Source of the DNA: JACVRW01 sp963811055
Lineage (GTDB): Bacteria; Actinomycetota; Thermoleophilia; Solirubrobacterales; Thermoleophilaceae
Direction of reading: 5' to 3'
DNA: 64,000 nucleotides
NCBI GenBank assembly: GCA_963811055.1
Contig: CAWEPQ010000001.1
Location: 62,001-126,000, forward strand
Shown here: one piece after another, positions 9,253-16,945 of the stretch
How the letters are laid out: each line of letters opens with the position of its first letter
Numbering within the stretch: position 1 is the first letter of the stretch
Notes under the pieces: model-generated
The model's database searches: none
What the model was told of the DNA's origin: nothing
Seen by the model: only the letters and a program-made list of their open reading frames with translations
Translations under genes and position numbers: made by a program

Positions 9253-9786
9253 CTAGGCGCCCTCTTGGAGCAGGCGCTCGAGCGAGTCCGTGGCTCGCTC
9301 CACCAGCGCGCGAACCTCGTCAGGAGGCTCGCGGAAGCGGCCGAGCACCCACGCCGACACGATCTCCGGGTCGGTGGACTCGGGGCGGCCCACCCCCACG
9401 CGGATGCGCCGGAAGTCGGGGCCGCCGAGCTCGCGCTTGAGCGACTTGAGGCCGTTGTGACCGGCCAGGCCGCCGCCGAGGCGCGCCTCCACCCGGCCGA
9501 ACGGCAGGTCGATCTCGTCGTGCACGGCCACCACCCGGTCGAGCGGGACCCCGAGCTGACCGCGCGCGGGCCCGGCGGCCCGGCCGGAGTCGTTCATGTG
9601 GGTCTGTGGCAGCAGCACGCCCACCCGCGGTCCGCCTACGCCCGCGCGGCCGTCCGTGTAGAGGCCCCCGTACTTCGCCTTGGCCTTGGACAGTCCCCAG
9701 CGCTGGGCGGCCTCGTTGGCCACCTCGAAGCCGACGTTGTGACGCGTGGCCGCGTAGCGGTCGCCCGGGTTGCCGAGCCCGACCAC
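9253..9786 (-). CDS. pth: Peptidyl-tRNA hydrolase
   Basis: Pth releases peptides from prematurely dissociated peptidyl-tRNA. The sequence has VGLGNPGDRYAATRHNVGFE near the N-terminus, with the Asn and catalytic His of the family, then QTHMNDSG, VVAVHDEIDLPFG and GGLAGHNGLKSL. The GTG at 9786 is the first usual start in frame; the family normally has a few more residues (here read as DWL) before LVVGLGNPG, so the true N-terminus may be slightly longer. About 178 residues, typical length. It follows rplY on the same strand with a 53-base gap, the common rplY-pth arrangement. Confidence 0.92.
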   Translation of the reverse strand: MVGLGNPGDRYAATRHNVGFEVANEAAQRWGLSKAKAKYGGLYTDGRAGVGGPRVGVLLPQTHMNDSGRAAGPARGQLGVPLDRVVAVHDEIDLPFGRVEARLGGGLAGHNGLKSLKRELGGPDFRRIRVGVGRPESTDPEIVSAWVLGRFREPPDEVRALVERATDSLERLLQEGA

Positions 9787-9839
9787 GAGCCAGTCGACCT
9801 TGCCGCCGCCATCGCCTGAGCGGCGGCGGCGGAGAAAGC

Positions 9840-10538
9840 TCAGGACTCCCCGCCCTCCTGCGGCTCGGCGCCCTCGCCTTCCGTCTCGCCCTCAGCGGTG
9901 GGCTCGCCCTCCTCGCCCTCCTCGCCGACCAGCTCTGTCTCCTCCTCGACCTCTTCCGGCTCCTCCACCTCGGTGGGGACGACGATCGTCGCGATGATCG
10001 TCTCCTCCGGATCGTCGAGATAGACGACGCCGGCGGGGGGATCGATCTCCGAGAGGTGCATGGTGGCCGCGATCTCCATCCCGGACACGTCGACCGTGAT
10101 GAAGTCGGGAATGTCCGTGGGCAGCGCCTCGATGTTGAGCTGGTGGGTGACCTGCTCCATCACGCCGCCCTCCTTGATGCCCGGGGCCTCCTCGGCGCCT
10201 TCGATGTGGACGGCCACCGGCGCCTGGATCGTCTCGAGCAGGTTTACCTCGAGCAGGTCGATGTGCATGACCTCCCCACGGACGGGATGCAGCTGCTGGT
10301 CCTTGACGATCACGGGGCGCGTCTTGCCGCCCTCGATCTTCAGGTCGATCAGCGCCGAGCCGTCGACGAGCACCTGTCGCAGGGCCCTGTACTCGACCTT
10401 GAACGCGGTGCACTCCCCGTCGGCGCCCCCGTACACCACGCCGGGCACGACACCCGTGCGGCGCAGGCGCCGCACGGCGCGGCTGCCCTGCTCAGGCCTG
10501 TCCTCTACGGCAAGTGTGGGTCGCTTTGAGTCCGCCAT
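9840..10538 (-). CDS. rplY: 50S ribosomal protein bL25/general stress protein CTC
   Basis: bL25 binds 5S rRNA. The 232-residue product has the bL25 N-terminal domain (SRAVRRLRRTGVVPGVVYGG, then VIVKDQQLHPVRGEVMHIDL) and the CTC-type beta domain (about residues 100-185, DIPDFITVDVSGMEIAATMHLSEI). The last 45 residues are an almost pure Glu-rich tail. Length and domain order match the TL5/CTC subtype. A TAGACT -10 box ends 10 bases upstream of ATG 10538. Confidence 0.95.
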   Translation of the reverse strand: MADSKRPTLAVEDRPEQGSRAVRRLRRTGVVPGVVYGGADGECTAFKVEYRALRQVLVDGSALIDLKIEGGKTRPVIVKDQQLHPVRGEVMHIDLLEVNLLETIQAPVAVHIEGAEEAPGIKEGGVMEQVTHQLNIEALPTDIPDFITVDVSGMEIAATMHLSEIDPPAGVVYLDDPEETIIATIVVPTEVEEPEEVEEETELVGEEGEEGEPTAEGETEGEGAEPQEGGES

Positions 10539-10548
10539 CCGGCGCGCC

Positions 10549-10554
10549 AGTCTA
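10549..10554 (-). promoter_or_regulatory. -10 box TAGACT of rplY
   Basis: TAGACT read on the minus strand ends 10 bases before the rplY ATG, predicting a leader of only about 3 bases. The divergent UbiB-family gene has TATCCT at 10576-10581, 10 bases before its GTG. Confidence 0.4.
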
Positions 10555-10591
10555 GCGGGGGCTCGGGGGCCTACCTATCCTCATCAGAGGA

Positions 10592-12007
10592 GTGCCTCGC
10601 CGCGACGACAGCTCGATTCCTGCAGGACGGGTCCGCAGGACTGCCGAGGTCGGATCCGTGCTCGGCACCCAGGGCGCGCGCTACGCCGGCACGCGCGCCG
10701 CCAACCTCACGCGCTCGCCCGAGGCAGCCGCCGAGGCGCTCGACCGCCGCCACCTGGAGGCCGCCGAGCGGATGGTGGAGACGCTCGGGCGGATGAAGGG
10801 CGCGGCCATGAAGATCGGCCAGCTGGCCTCGTTCATCGACACCGAGTTCCTACCGCCCGAGTACCGGGAGCTCTACCAGGAGCAGCTGGCCTCGCTTCGC
10901 ACCTCCGCCCCGCCGATGCCGTGGAAGAAGGTCCACCAGGTGCTGCGCGAGGAATGGGACGAGCCGGTGGAGGAGCTGTTCGCGCGCTTCGACCATGAGG
11001 CCTCCGCCGCGGCATCCATCGGGCAGGTGCATCGCGCGGCCCTGCCCGACGGTCGCGAGGTTGCGGTGAAGGTGCAGTACCCCGGGGTGGCCGAGGCGAT
11101 CCGCGCCGACATGCAGAACGCCGGCCTGCTGATGCGGATGGCCAAGGCGCTGGCCCCCGGGCTCGACGCCAAGGCAGCGGCCGAGGAGCTGAAGGAGCGC
11201 GTGATGGAGGAGCTCGACTACGAGCTCGAGGCGCAGAACCAGCGCTCGTTCGCGCGGGCCTACCGCGACCATCCGTTCATCCACGTGCCCGACGTGGTCA
11301 CCCGGCTGTCCACCACGCGTGTGCTGGTGTCGGAGTGGGTCGACGGCGTGGGCTTCGAGCAGGTGGCGGCGCTTCCGGACGCCGAGCGCGACGCCTTCGG
11401 CGAGATCGTGTTCCGCTTCTGCTTCGGCTCGATCTACCACCTCCGTCACTTCAACGCGGACGCCCATCCGGGCAACTACCTGCTGATGCCCGACGGGCGG
11501 GTGGCGTTCATCGACTTCGGCATGACCAAGCAGCTCGACTCGGACCAGATCGAGCTGGAGGTGGCGGCGCTGGCGGCGGTGTTCGACGACGATCCGGAGC
11601 GCCTCCGGGTGGCCCTGCACGACCTCGGCTTCCTGCGCGACCCGAGCAAGGTGGACGCCGAGCAGCTGATGGAGCACGTCCGGGCGATCGGGGGCTGGTA
11701 CATGGAGGACCGCGAGGTCACGATCGACTCGGCCCGGGTGATGGACGCCATCGCCGCCGTGTCCGACCCGCGCTCCGAGTTCTACCGGCTGGTGCGCCGC
11801 GAGAACCTGCCCGCCAACGAGCTCATGGGGCGGCGCATGGAGACGGGGGTGCTGGCCGTGCTCGCCCAGCTGCGGGCCACGCGCAACTGGCACCGGATCG
11901 GCCGCGAGTGGTGGTTCGGAGACCCTCCCGCCACCGAGCTCGGGGAGCTGGAGGCGGCCTACTTCGAGTCCCGCGGCGAGCGCCGCGGCGGCGTGCGCGG
12001 CGCCTGA
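10592..12007 (+). CDS. ABC1/UbiB (AarF/ADCK)-family atypical kinase
   Basis: The 471-residue product is an ABC1-family protein. Hallmarks in order are the KxGQ motif (MKIGQLASF, about residue 71), the alanine-rich loop AAASIGQVH replacing the canonical glycine loop, VAVKVQYPG with the ATP-binding lysine, the catalytic loop NADAHPGNYLL, and DFG in AFIDFGMTKQL. Family members are unusual ATPases linked to ubiquinone or other isoprenoid lipid metabolism; the substrate in Actinobacteria is unknown. GTG 10592 is the start, close behind GAGGA. The gene is the only plus-strand member inserted between rplY and prs. Confidence 0.88.
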   Translation: MPRRDDSSIPAGRVRRTAEVGSVLGTQGARYAGTRAANLTRSPEAAAEALDRRHLEAAERMVETLGRMKGAAMKIGQLASFIDTEFLPPEYRELYQEQLASLRTSAPPMPWKKVHQVLREEWDEPVEELFARFDHEASAAASIGQVHRAALPDGREVAVKVQYPGVAEAIRADMQNAGLLMRMAKALAPGLDAKAAAEELKERVMEELDYELEAQNQRSFARAYRDHPFIHVPDVVTRLSTTRVLVSEWVDGVGFEQVAALPDAERDAFGEIVFRFCFGSIYHLRHFNADAHPGNYLLMPDGRVAFIDFGMTKQLDSDQIELEVAALAAVFDDDPERLRVALHDLGFLRDPSKVDAEQLMEHVRAIGGWYMEDREVTIDSARVMDAIAAVSDPRSEFYRLVRRENLPANELMGRRMETGVLAVLAQLRATRNWHRIGREWWFGDPPATELGELEAAYFESRGERRGGVRGA

Positions 12008-12015
12008 GGGGCCGC

Positions 12016-13050
12016 CTAAAACAGCTGGTTCTCGCCGGCGAAGATCTCCGACACCGAGTCGTCCAGGAAGATCCGCCGGATCGAGTCGGTGAGGATGTCC
12101 GCCGACGTGAGCTGCCGCACCATCTCGGGAGCGCCCGTGCGCAGCGGCACCGTGTCGGTCACGACGATGCCCTCGAGCGGCGAGCGCTCGAGCGTCTCGA
12201 ACGCGCTGCCCGCGAACAGTCCGTGGGTGGCCACCGCGTAGACGCTGGTGGCGCCCTCGTCCATCACCGTCTGAGAAGCGGCGGCGAGCGTGCCGCCGGT
12301 GCCGATGATGTCGTCGACGATCACGGCCGTCTTGCCCGACACGTCGCCGATCACGTGCCCGATCTCGGCCACGCCCTGCGCGGGGCGTTCCTTCTCGAGC
12401 AGCGCGTAGGGCGCGCCCACCTTGCTCGCGAAGTTCTTGACGAGCTTCACCCGGCCCGCGTCGGGGGCGATGATCACGAGCTCCTGATCGCCGATGTGGT
12501 CCTGCACGAACTGGCTGAGGATCGGCATGGCCGTCATGTGGTCGACCGTCTTCGAGAAGAAGCCCTGCATCTGGCCGGCGTGGAGGTCCATCGTCACCAG
12601 GCGGTCGATGCCGGCAACCTCGAGGAGCTCGGCCACGAGCCGGGCCGAGATCGGCTCCCGGGGCGCCGACTTCTTGTCCTGGCGCGAGTACCCGTACCAG
12701 GGGCAGACGGCGATGATTCGGTGGGCCGAGGCGTGCTTGGCCGCGTGGATCATCAGGAGCAGCTCCATGAGCGAGTCGTTCACCGTGAGCCCCTCGCGCT
12801 CGGATCCGCAGATCGACTGCACGATGAAGAGGTCGGCGCCGCGGATGGACTCGCCGTAGCGGCAGTAGACCTCGCCGTCGGCAAACGTCTTCAGGCCCGC
12901 GTCCACCAGCTCGAGGCCCAGCCGGCCGCTGATCTTCGCCCCCAGCTCCTTGCTGGCCCGCCCGGACGTGACCATCATCTGCTTCTCGTAGCCGGCCGTC
13001 ATCGACGTGCCGAGCGTGGGCGCCGTGGCGGTGTCGAGGGGCTTGCTCAT
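12016..13050 (-). CDS. prs: Ribose-phosphate pyrophosphokinase
   Basis: PRPP synthase makes 5-phosphoribosyl diphosphate from ribose 5-phosphate and ATP for nucleotide, histidine and tryptophan synthesis. The 344-residue product has the ATP-binding flexible loop (CPWYGYSRQDKK), the DLHAGQMQGFF segment, and the PRPP-binding motif VIVDDIIGTGGTLAAA. The N-terminus carries about 25 residues beyond the usual start (MSKPLDTATAPT...), so translation could instead begin nearer MMVTSGRASKELG. ATG 13050 overlaps the glmU stop codon (ATGA), which implies translational coupling in a glmU-prs operon. Confidence 0.95.
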   Translation of the reverse strand: MSKPLDTATAPTLGTSMTAGYEKQMMVTSGRASKELGAKISGRLGLELVDAGLKTFADGEVYCRYGESIRGADLFIVQSICGSEREGLTVNDSLMELLLMIHAAKHASAHRIIAVCPWYGYSRQDKKSAPREPISARLVAELLEVAGIDRLVTMDLHAGQMQGFFSKTVDHMTAMPILSQFVQDHIGDQELVIIAPDAGRVKLVKNFASKVGAPYALLEKERPAQGVAEIGHVIGDVSGKTAVIVDDIIGTGGTLAAASQTVMDEGATSVYAVATHGLFAGSAFETLERSPLEGIVVTDTVPLRTGAPEMVRQLTSADILTDSIRRIFLDDSVSEIFAGENQLF

Positions 13051-14432
13051 TTTGGTTCGTCCGTGTCTTCCACGCGGTCGGCGTACCCGTCGATGTTCTT
13101 CTGCTTCGAGCGGCCGATCCCGAGTGCCCCGTCTGGAACGTCTCCGGTGATCACCGAACCGGCCCCAGTGTACGCCCGGTCGCCGACGTCCACGGGAGCC
13201 ACCAGCGAGGTGTGGATGCCCGTCTTCACACCGTCTCCGATGGTGGTCCGGTGCTTCTTGCGCCCGTCGTAGTTGGCGGTGATGGTGCTGGCGCCGAGGT
13301 TGCTCCCCGCGCCCACGTCGGCGTCGCCCACGTAGGAGAGGTGGGGGATCTTCGCGCCCTCGCCGACGTCCGAGTTCTTGACCTCCACGAAGGTGCCGAC
13401 CTTCGAGCCCGCGCCGAGCACGGTGCCGGGACGTAGGTATGCGAACGGTCCCACGGTCGCGCGCTCGCCGACCTCCGCCTCCACCACGTAGGAGTGCAGG
13501 ACGCGTGCTCCGCTTCCCACCCGGGAGTCGATGAGGGTGGCGTGCGGACCCACCTCGGCGCCTTCGCCGACGCTCGTCGATCCGAGCAGGCTGACGCCCG
13601 GGCCCACCACCGCGTCGACTCCAATCGAGACACCGGCCTCCACCCGTGTGGTGGCGGGCTGGAGGAAGGTCACGCCTTCGTGGGCGTGGCGTTCGAGGAT
13701 CCGGGCCTGGGCCACCGCCTCGGCCTGCATCAGGTCGGCGCGATCGTTGACCCCGAGCGCGCCGCCGGCGTCGTCGGTGAGGTAGGTGACGATGCCCTGG
13801 TCGCGCTCCCGCAGGACCCTGATGGCCGCCGTGAGGTAGCGCTCGCCGCCCTCGGCCTCGACCGTGTCGAGCGCCGCCACGAGCGCGTCCGGCTGGAATG
13901 CATAGGTGCCGAGGTTGATCTCGCGGATGGCGAGCTCCTCCTCGGGCACGCCCTCCGGATGCTTGGTCTCGACGATTCGCTCGACGCTGCCGTCGCCGTT
14001 CCGCACGATGCGCCCGTAGCCGGCGGGATCGAGCCCGTCCGTGGTGAGGATCGTGGCCGCGGCACCGTCCTCGCGGTGCGCGCCGAGCAGCCCGGTGAGG
14101 TGCTCCGCCGATACGAGCGGGTGATCGCCGGACAGCACGACCACCGGTCCGGTCGCCGACTCGAGCACCGAGCGGGCCGCGAGCACGGCCGATCCGGTGC
14201 CCTCCCCCTCGGTCTGCTCGGCCACCTCCACGCCCTCGGGCACGCCGTCGGCCACCCCGTCGCCTGGCCGCACCACGCAGACGATGCGGTCGGCGCCGGC
14301 CTCGCGACCGGCGTCGACGACCCACTCGAGCATGGGTTTGCCGCACACTTGGTGGAGCACCTTGGGCAGCTCCGACCGCATGCGCGTCCCCCGCCCGGCG
14401 GCCATGATCAGGACCGTGAAGGGCTCAGCCAT
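13047..14432 (-). CDS. glmU: Bifunctional UDP-GlcNAc pyrophosphorylase/glucosamine-1-P acetyltransferase
   Basis: GlmU acetylates glucosamine-1-phosphate and then couples it to UTP, giving UDP-GlcNAc for peptidoglycan. The 461-residue product has the nucleotidyltransferase signature MAAGRGTRMRSELPKVLH at the N-terminus, then LSGDHPLV (metal site) and YGRIVRN. From about residue 255 come left-handed beta-helix hexapeptide repeats, with YLRPGT, EVKNSDVGEGAKIPHLSYVG and NYDGRKKHRTTIGD, which carry the acetyltransferase site. A TACGCT -10 box precedes the ATG by 9 bases. Head of the glmU-prs pair. Confidence 0.97.
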   Translation of the reverse strand: MAEPFTVLIMAAGRGTRMRSELPKVLHQVCGKPMLEWVVDAGREAGADRIVCVVRPGDGVADGVPEGVEVAEQTEGEGTGSAVLAARSVLESATGPVVVLSGDHPLVSAEHLTGLLGAHREDGAAATILTTDGLDPAGYGRIVRNGDGSVERIVETKHPEGVPEEELAIREINLGTYAFQPDALVAALDTVEAEGGERYLTAAIRVLRERDQGIVTYLTDDAGGALGVNDRADLMQAEAVAQARILERHAHEGVTFLQPATTRVEAGVSIGVDAVVGPGVSLLGSTSVGEGAEVGPHATLIDSRVGSGARVLHSYVVEAEVGERATVGPFAYLRPGTVLGAGSKVGTFVEVKNSDVGEGAKIPHLSYVGDADVGAGSNLGASTITANYDGRKKHRTTIGDGVKTGIHTSLVAPVDVGDRAYTGAGSVITGDVPDGALGIGRSKQKNIDGYADRVEDTDEPK

Positions 14433-14441
14433 TGAGTCTTG

Positions 14442-14447
14442 AGCGTA
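14442..14447 (-). promoter_or_regulatory. -10 box TACGCT of glmU
   Basis: TACGCT on the minus strand ends 9 bases before the glmU ATG at 14432. This places a transcription start within a few bases of the start codon and makes glmU-prs independent of the upstream HNH gene. Confidence 0.35.
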
Positions 14448-14463
14448 CCGTCGAATGGCGCGT

Positions 14464-15243
14464 CTACGTGGCCTTGTCGCCGTTCGCCGGTTTCGGTGCC
14501 CGTTCGTACCAGCGCAACCACTTCCGTACCGCGTTGTCCGAGACCCCGTACTTGCGGCCGACGGCGACGCAGCTCATGTCGCTCAGGTCGGCCACGAGCT
14601 GATCACGGCTCGGGCGCTCGACCTTGCGCGTATGTGGGCGCGGACCCCTGAGAAGCGTCCGGTCATGCCTGACGCCGCACGCGGCCGAGCAATGGCGCTG
14701 TTTCGCATAACGGGGCCTGAATCGCGCGCCGCACCGCGCACAGGAACGATCGTCCCGAAGCTGCATGTTCCGCCCGCAATGGGTGTCCAGGGTTGCAGCA
14801 CAGTTCGGGCAGACGATCCGGAGATTCTCGATTCGGTTGTCTGTGGGAACACCATTGATGTGGTCGAGAATCAGTGCCATGCGCTGCCCACGCCACATGC
14901 CGTTCTGACCGCAGAGCTCGCACTCAGGGTGCTTCAGCCCCTCGCGGTAGAGCCGGCGCTTGAGGGTGGTCCGGGAGTAAGTGGAATGCTCGACCAGGAG
15001 CTCGTCGAGTTGGCGGACAGTCCGTCCCATACGGTTGCGCGCGGCCCAGTACGGATCGAAGTGGTCGACCGAGATCCCCCAAATCTGGACCCACTTGCGA
15101 AGGACCCCGCTGCCACCCCCGCTCACGCACATCCCAAGCCGGCGAAGAGCTTCGGCGTACGACCGAGAAGCGGCTACAGCCTCTCGGGCCTGCGACTCCG
15201 TGTAGCGCGTTCGGGCCGTCTCCATACGAACGTATGTTCGCAT
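14464..15243 (-). CDS. HNH endonuclease with zinc-binding Cys pairs and HTH
   Basis: The 259-residue product resembles phage or homing-type HNH endonucleases. It has CELCGQNG, then DHINGVPTDNRIENLRIVCP followed by NC, which is the His-Asn-His nickase core. A second CARCGARFRPRYAKQRHC...C zinc-ribbon follows, and a C-terminal helix-turn-helix (CVAVGRKYGVSDNAVRKWLRW). An N-terminal segment (TESQAREAVAASRSYAEALRRLG) may be another HTH. Start is ATG 15243 or ATG 15225. Its GC content is visibly lower than its neighbours', it lies between tRNA-Gln and glmU, and no restriction partner is nearby. I read it as a free-standing mobile endonuclease. Confidence 0.8.
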   Translation of the reverse strand: MRTYVRMETARTRYTESQAREAVAASRSYAEALRRLGMCVSGGGSGVLRKWVQIWGISVDHFDPYWAARNRMGRTVRQLDELLVEHSTYSRTTLKRRLYREGLKHPECELCGQNGMWRGQRMALILDHINGVPTDNRIENLRIVCPNCAATLDTHCGRNMQLRDDRSCARCGARFRPRYAKQRHCSAACGVRHDRTLLRGPRPHTRKVERPSRDQLVADLSDMSCVAVGRKYGVSDNAVRKWLRWYERAPKPANGDKAT

Positions 15244-15263
15244 GAGGGCCGGACGGATTCAGG

Positions 15264-15334
15264 CTGGGGAGGGAGGAATCGGACCTCCATCTCGTGGACC
15301 AAAACCACGCGTCATGCCATTAGACCACTCCCCA
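15264..15334 (-). tRNA. tRNA-Gln (anticodon TTG)
   Basis: On the minus strand the 7-bp acceptor stem TGGGGAG/CTCCCCA, the anticodon arm CGTGG-TTTTGGT-CCACG and the T arm GGAGG-TCCGATT-CCTCC are all perfect. Anticodon positions 34-36 are TTG, decoding CAA. The U1-A72 pair and a G discriminator fit glutamine tRNA. CCA is not encoded. Confidence 0.95.
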
Positions 15335-15370
15335 ATGAGGCCGCGGCGAAGGTACCACCGCCGCGTTCGG

Positions 15371-16678
15371 TCAGCGGTCCTTTCGCTCGAGTGGCACGCG
15401 GCCGGCTTCGGCGCCCTTCTCCTGGGCGGGGCCGCCGGGTGGATGGATGCCGAGCACACGCATCGCCTTGAGCCCGAGCGAGAGCCGCTCGCGGCCGTCC
15501 GTGGAGGACACATCGAGGCCGCTCAGCTCGCGGACGCGCTCGAGGCGGTAGCGGATCGTGTGCCGGTGGGTGAAGAGGCGCTCGGCGGTGCGCGCCACGT
15601 TCCCGTCGGCGTCCAGGAAGCTCTCGAGCGTGCGGACCAGCTCGGTCTCGTACTGCTCGTCGTAGTCCACGAGCGGCGCCACGGTCTCCTCGAAGAAACC
15701 CTGCAGCTCGCTCGGGTCCTCGCTCATCGCCGGCAGCAGCAGCCGGTAGGCGCCCGTCTCCTCGAACGAGAGCTGCTCGAGCCCGCGCGCCTCGGCCACG
15801 TTGGCGGCCAGCAGCGCCTCGGTGCCGGCGCGATGCAGGTCGGCCGGCTCGTCGGCATGCCTGCTGATCGCCACCGTGAGCATGTGGGCGGGGAGACCCG
15901 CCTCGAGCTCGGCGTACACGGCGTCGGCCACCCGGCGGCCCGCCGCCACGTCGGGCCCCGGCGCGACGATCACCAGTTCGCGGCTACCCGTGGTCGCTCC
16001 CTCCCCCGTCGCCGCCCTGCCGTGGCGGGCGACCCAGCCGGGCGACACCAGCGCCGTGAGCGCGGTGCGCTCGACCGCACGGGCGCCGCGCTCCGCGACC
16101 GTGAGCACGCGCGCGCGCCAGTCGCCCTCCTCCGGATGCTGGGGCCGGGCGCGGGCCACGATCACGCTGGCTCCAGCCGACAGGTCGCAGCCGAGCTCGG
16201 CCGCGCGCGCTGCCACCGTCTCGCCGTCGGGGATGCGCCGCGCAAGCAGGTCGTTGACGAAGTCGGCCACGGCGGCCTCGCTGGCGCGCTCCGGCGCCTT
16301 GGCGCGGTCCACCTCCAACCCGATGAGGTTGGCCACCACGCGAAGCAGCGAGGGCACCGGCTCGGCCGCGCGAACGCGGTAGCGAAGCTCCCCGACCGCC
16401 ACGTCGGCGACCGTGAGCTCGACGCTGCGGGCGTCTCCCTCCAGCGCCATCACCGCACGCTCGTCCTCAGGGGAGGCGCAGGCGACCGCAAGCACGCTGC
16501 TCCTCGAGTCGAGCACGATCACGCTCGCGTCGATGGCACGCCCCGCGGCGCGAGCCACGGTGGGCAGCCCGGTGCCGGCCTCCACAGCCTCGGAGACCTC
16601 GCCCAGCGCGTCCAGGAACGAGCGCGGCTCCACGATCAGAGAGCCGGCCGCGCCCGCCGGTTCGTGCGAGACCGACAT
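15371..16678 (-). CDS. PucR/CdaR-family transcriptional regulator
   Basis: The 435-residue product ends in the PucR C-terminal HTH: LVRTLESFLDADGNVARTAE followed by RLFTHRHTIRYRLERVRELSG (about residues 345-385), the family's diagnostic motif. The central part (about 160-330) resembles the degenerate GGDEF-like domain of CdaR-type proteins, and the N-terminal part (about 20-120) looks like a sensory domain of unknown ligand. Such proteins usually control purine, amino acid or sugar-acid catabolism; none of those genes is adjacent. A TACGAT -10 box ends 6 bases before ATG 16678, predicting a leaderless transcript. Confidence 0.85.
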   Translation of the reverse strand: MSVSHEPAGAAGSLIVEPRSFLDALGEVSEAVEAGTGLPTVARAAGRAIDASVIVLDSRSSVLAVACASPEDERAVMALEGDARSVELTVADVAVGELRYRVRAAEPVPSLLRVVANLIGLEVDRAKAPERASEAAVADFVNDLLARRIPDGETVAARAAELGCDLSAGASVIVARARPQHPEEGDWRARVLTVAERGARAVERTALTALVSPGWVARHGRAATGEGATTGSRELVIVAPGPDVAAGRRVADAVYAELEAGLPAHMLTVAISRHADEPADLHRAGTEALLAANVAEARGLEQLSFEETGAYRLLLPAMSEDPSELQGFFEETVAPLVDYDEQYETELVRTLESFLDADGNVARTAERLFTHRHTIRYRLERVRELSGLDVSSTDGRERLSLGLKAMRVLGIHPPGGPAQEKGAEAGRVPLERKDR

Positions 16679-16684
16679 GCCCCG

Positions 16685-16690
16685 ATCGTA
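16685..16690 (-). promoter_or_regulatory. -10 box TACGAT of the PucR-family gene
   Basis: TACGAT on the minus strand is separated by 6 bases (CGGGGC) from ATG 16678. There is no room for a leader or ribosome binding site. Confidence 0.45.
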
Positions 16691-16723
16691 CCGACGACCC
16701 GCCTCTGGGCACGCGACTGCGGG

Positions 16724-16945
16724 CTATGCGTAGCGGTCGTAGCTCCACACGACCGCGAGACCTATGACGGTGCCTGTTCCGAGCAGCGTCGCGAGGATGA
16801 ACAGCGTGAGGAAGCTCGCGGCGAGCTTCTCCCACAGGCGCCCGTAGCAGCGCCATGCCGGCATCGCGATCAGGCCGACGTAGCACGAGACGGTCAGCCC
16901 GATGGCCAGCGCGATTGTGATCTCGGTGGTGGTGAAGTCCGTCAT
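16724..16945 (-). CDS. Small two-helix membrane protein
   Basis: The 73-residue product has two hydrophobic segments (about residues 9-28 and 43-66), separated by a basic loop (WRCYGRLWEKLAAS). No family is recognised. Its ATG overlaps the stop codon of the DedA-PAP2 gene (ATGA), so it is probably translated with it and may act with it at the membrane. Function unknown. Confidence 0.6.
   Translation of the reverse strand: MTDFTTTEITIALAIGLTVSCYVGLIAMPAWRCYGRLWEKLAASFLTLFILATLLGTGTVIGLAVVWSYDRYA

Noticed and set aside
9840..9975. Glu-rich C-terminus of bL25 as a frameshift artefact
   Set aside because: Acidic tails are normal in the CTC/TL5 subtype and the frame ends at a proper stop before pth.
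12016..14346. A very long reading frame covering both prs and glmU on the minus strand
   Set aside because: The upstream part is Arg/Gly-rich and is the alternate frame of glmU. The true prs starts at ATG 13050, overlapping the glmU stop codon.
14464..15243. HNH gene as part of a restriction-modification system
   Set aside because: No methyltransferase or specificity gene is nearby; neighbours are tRNA-Gln and glmU.
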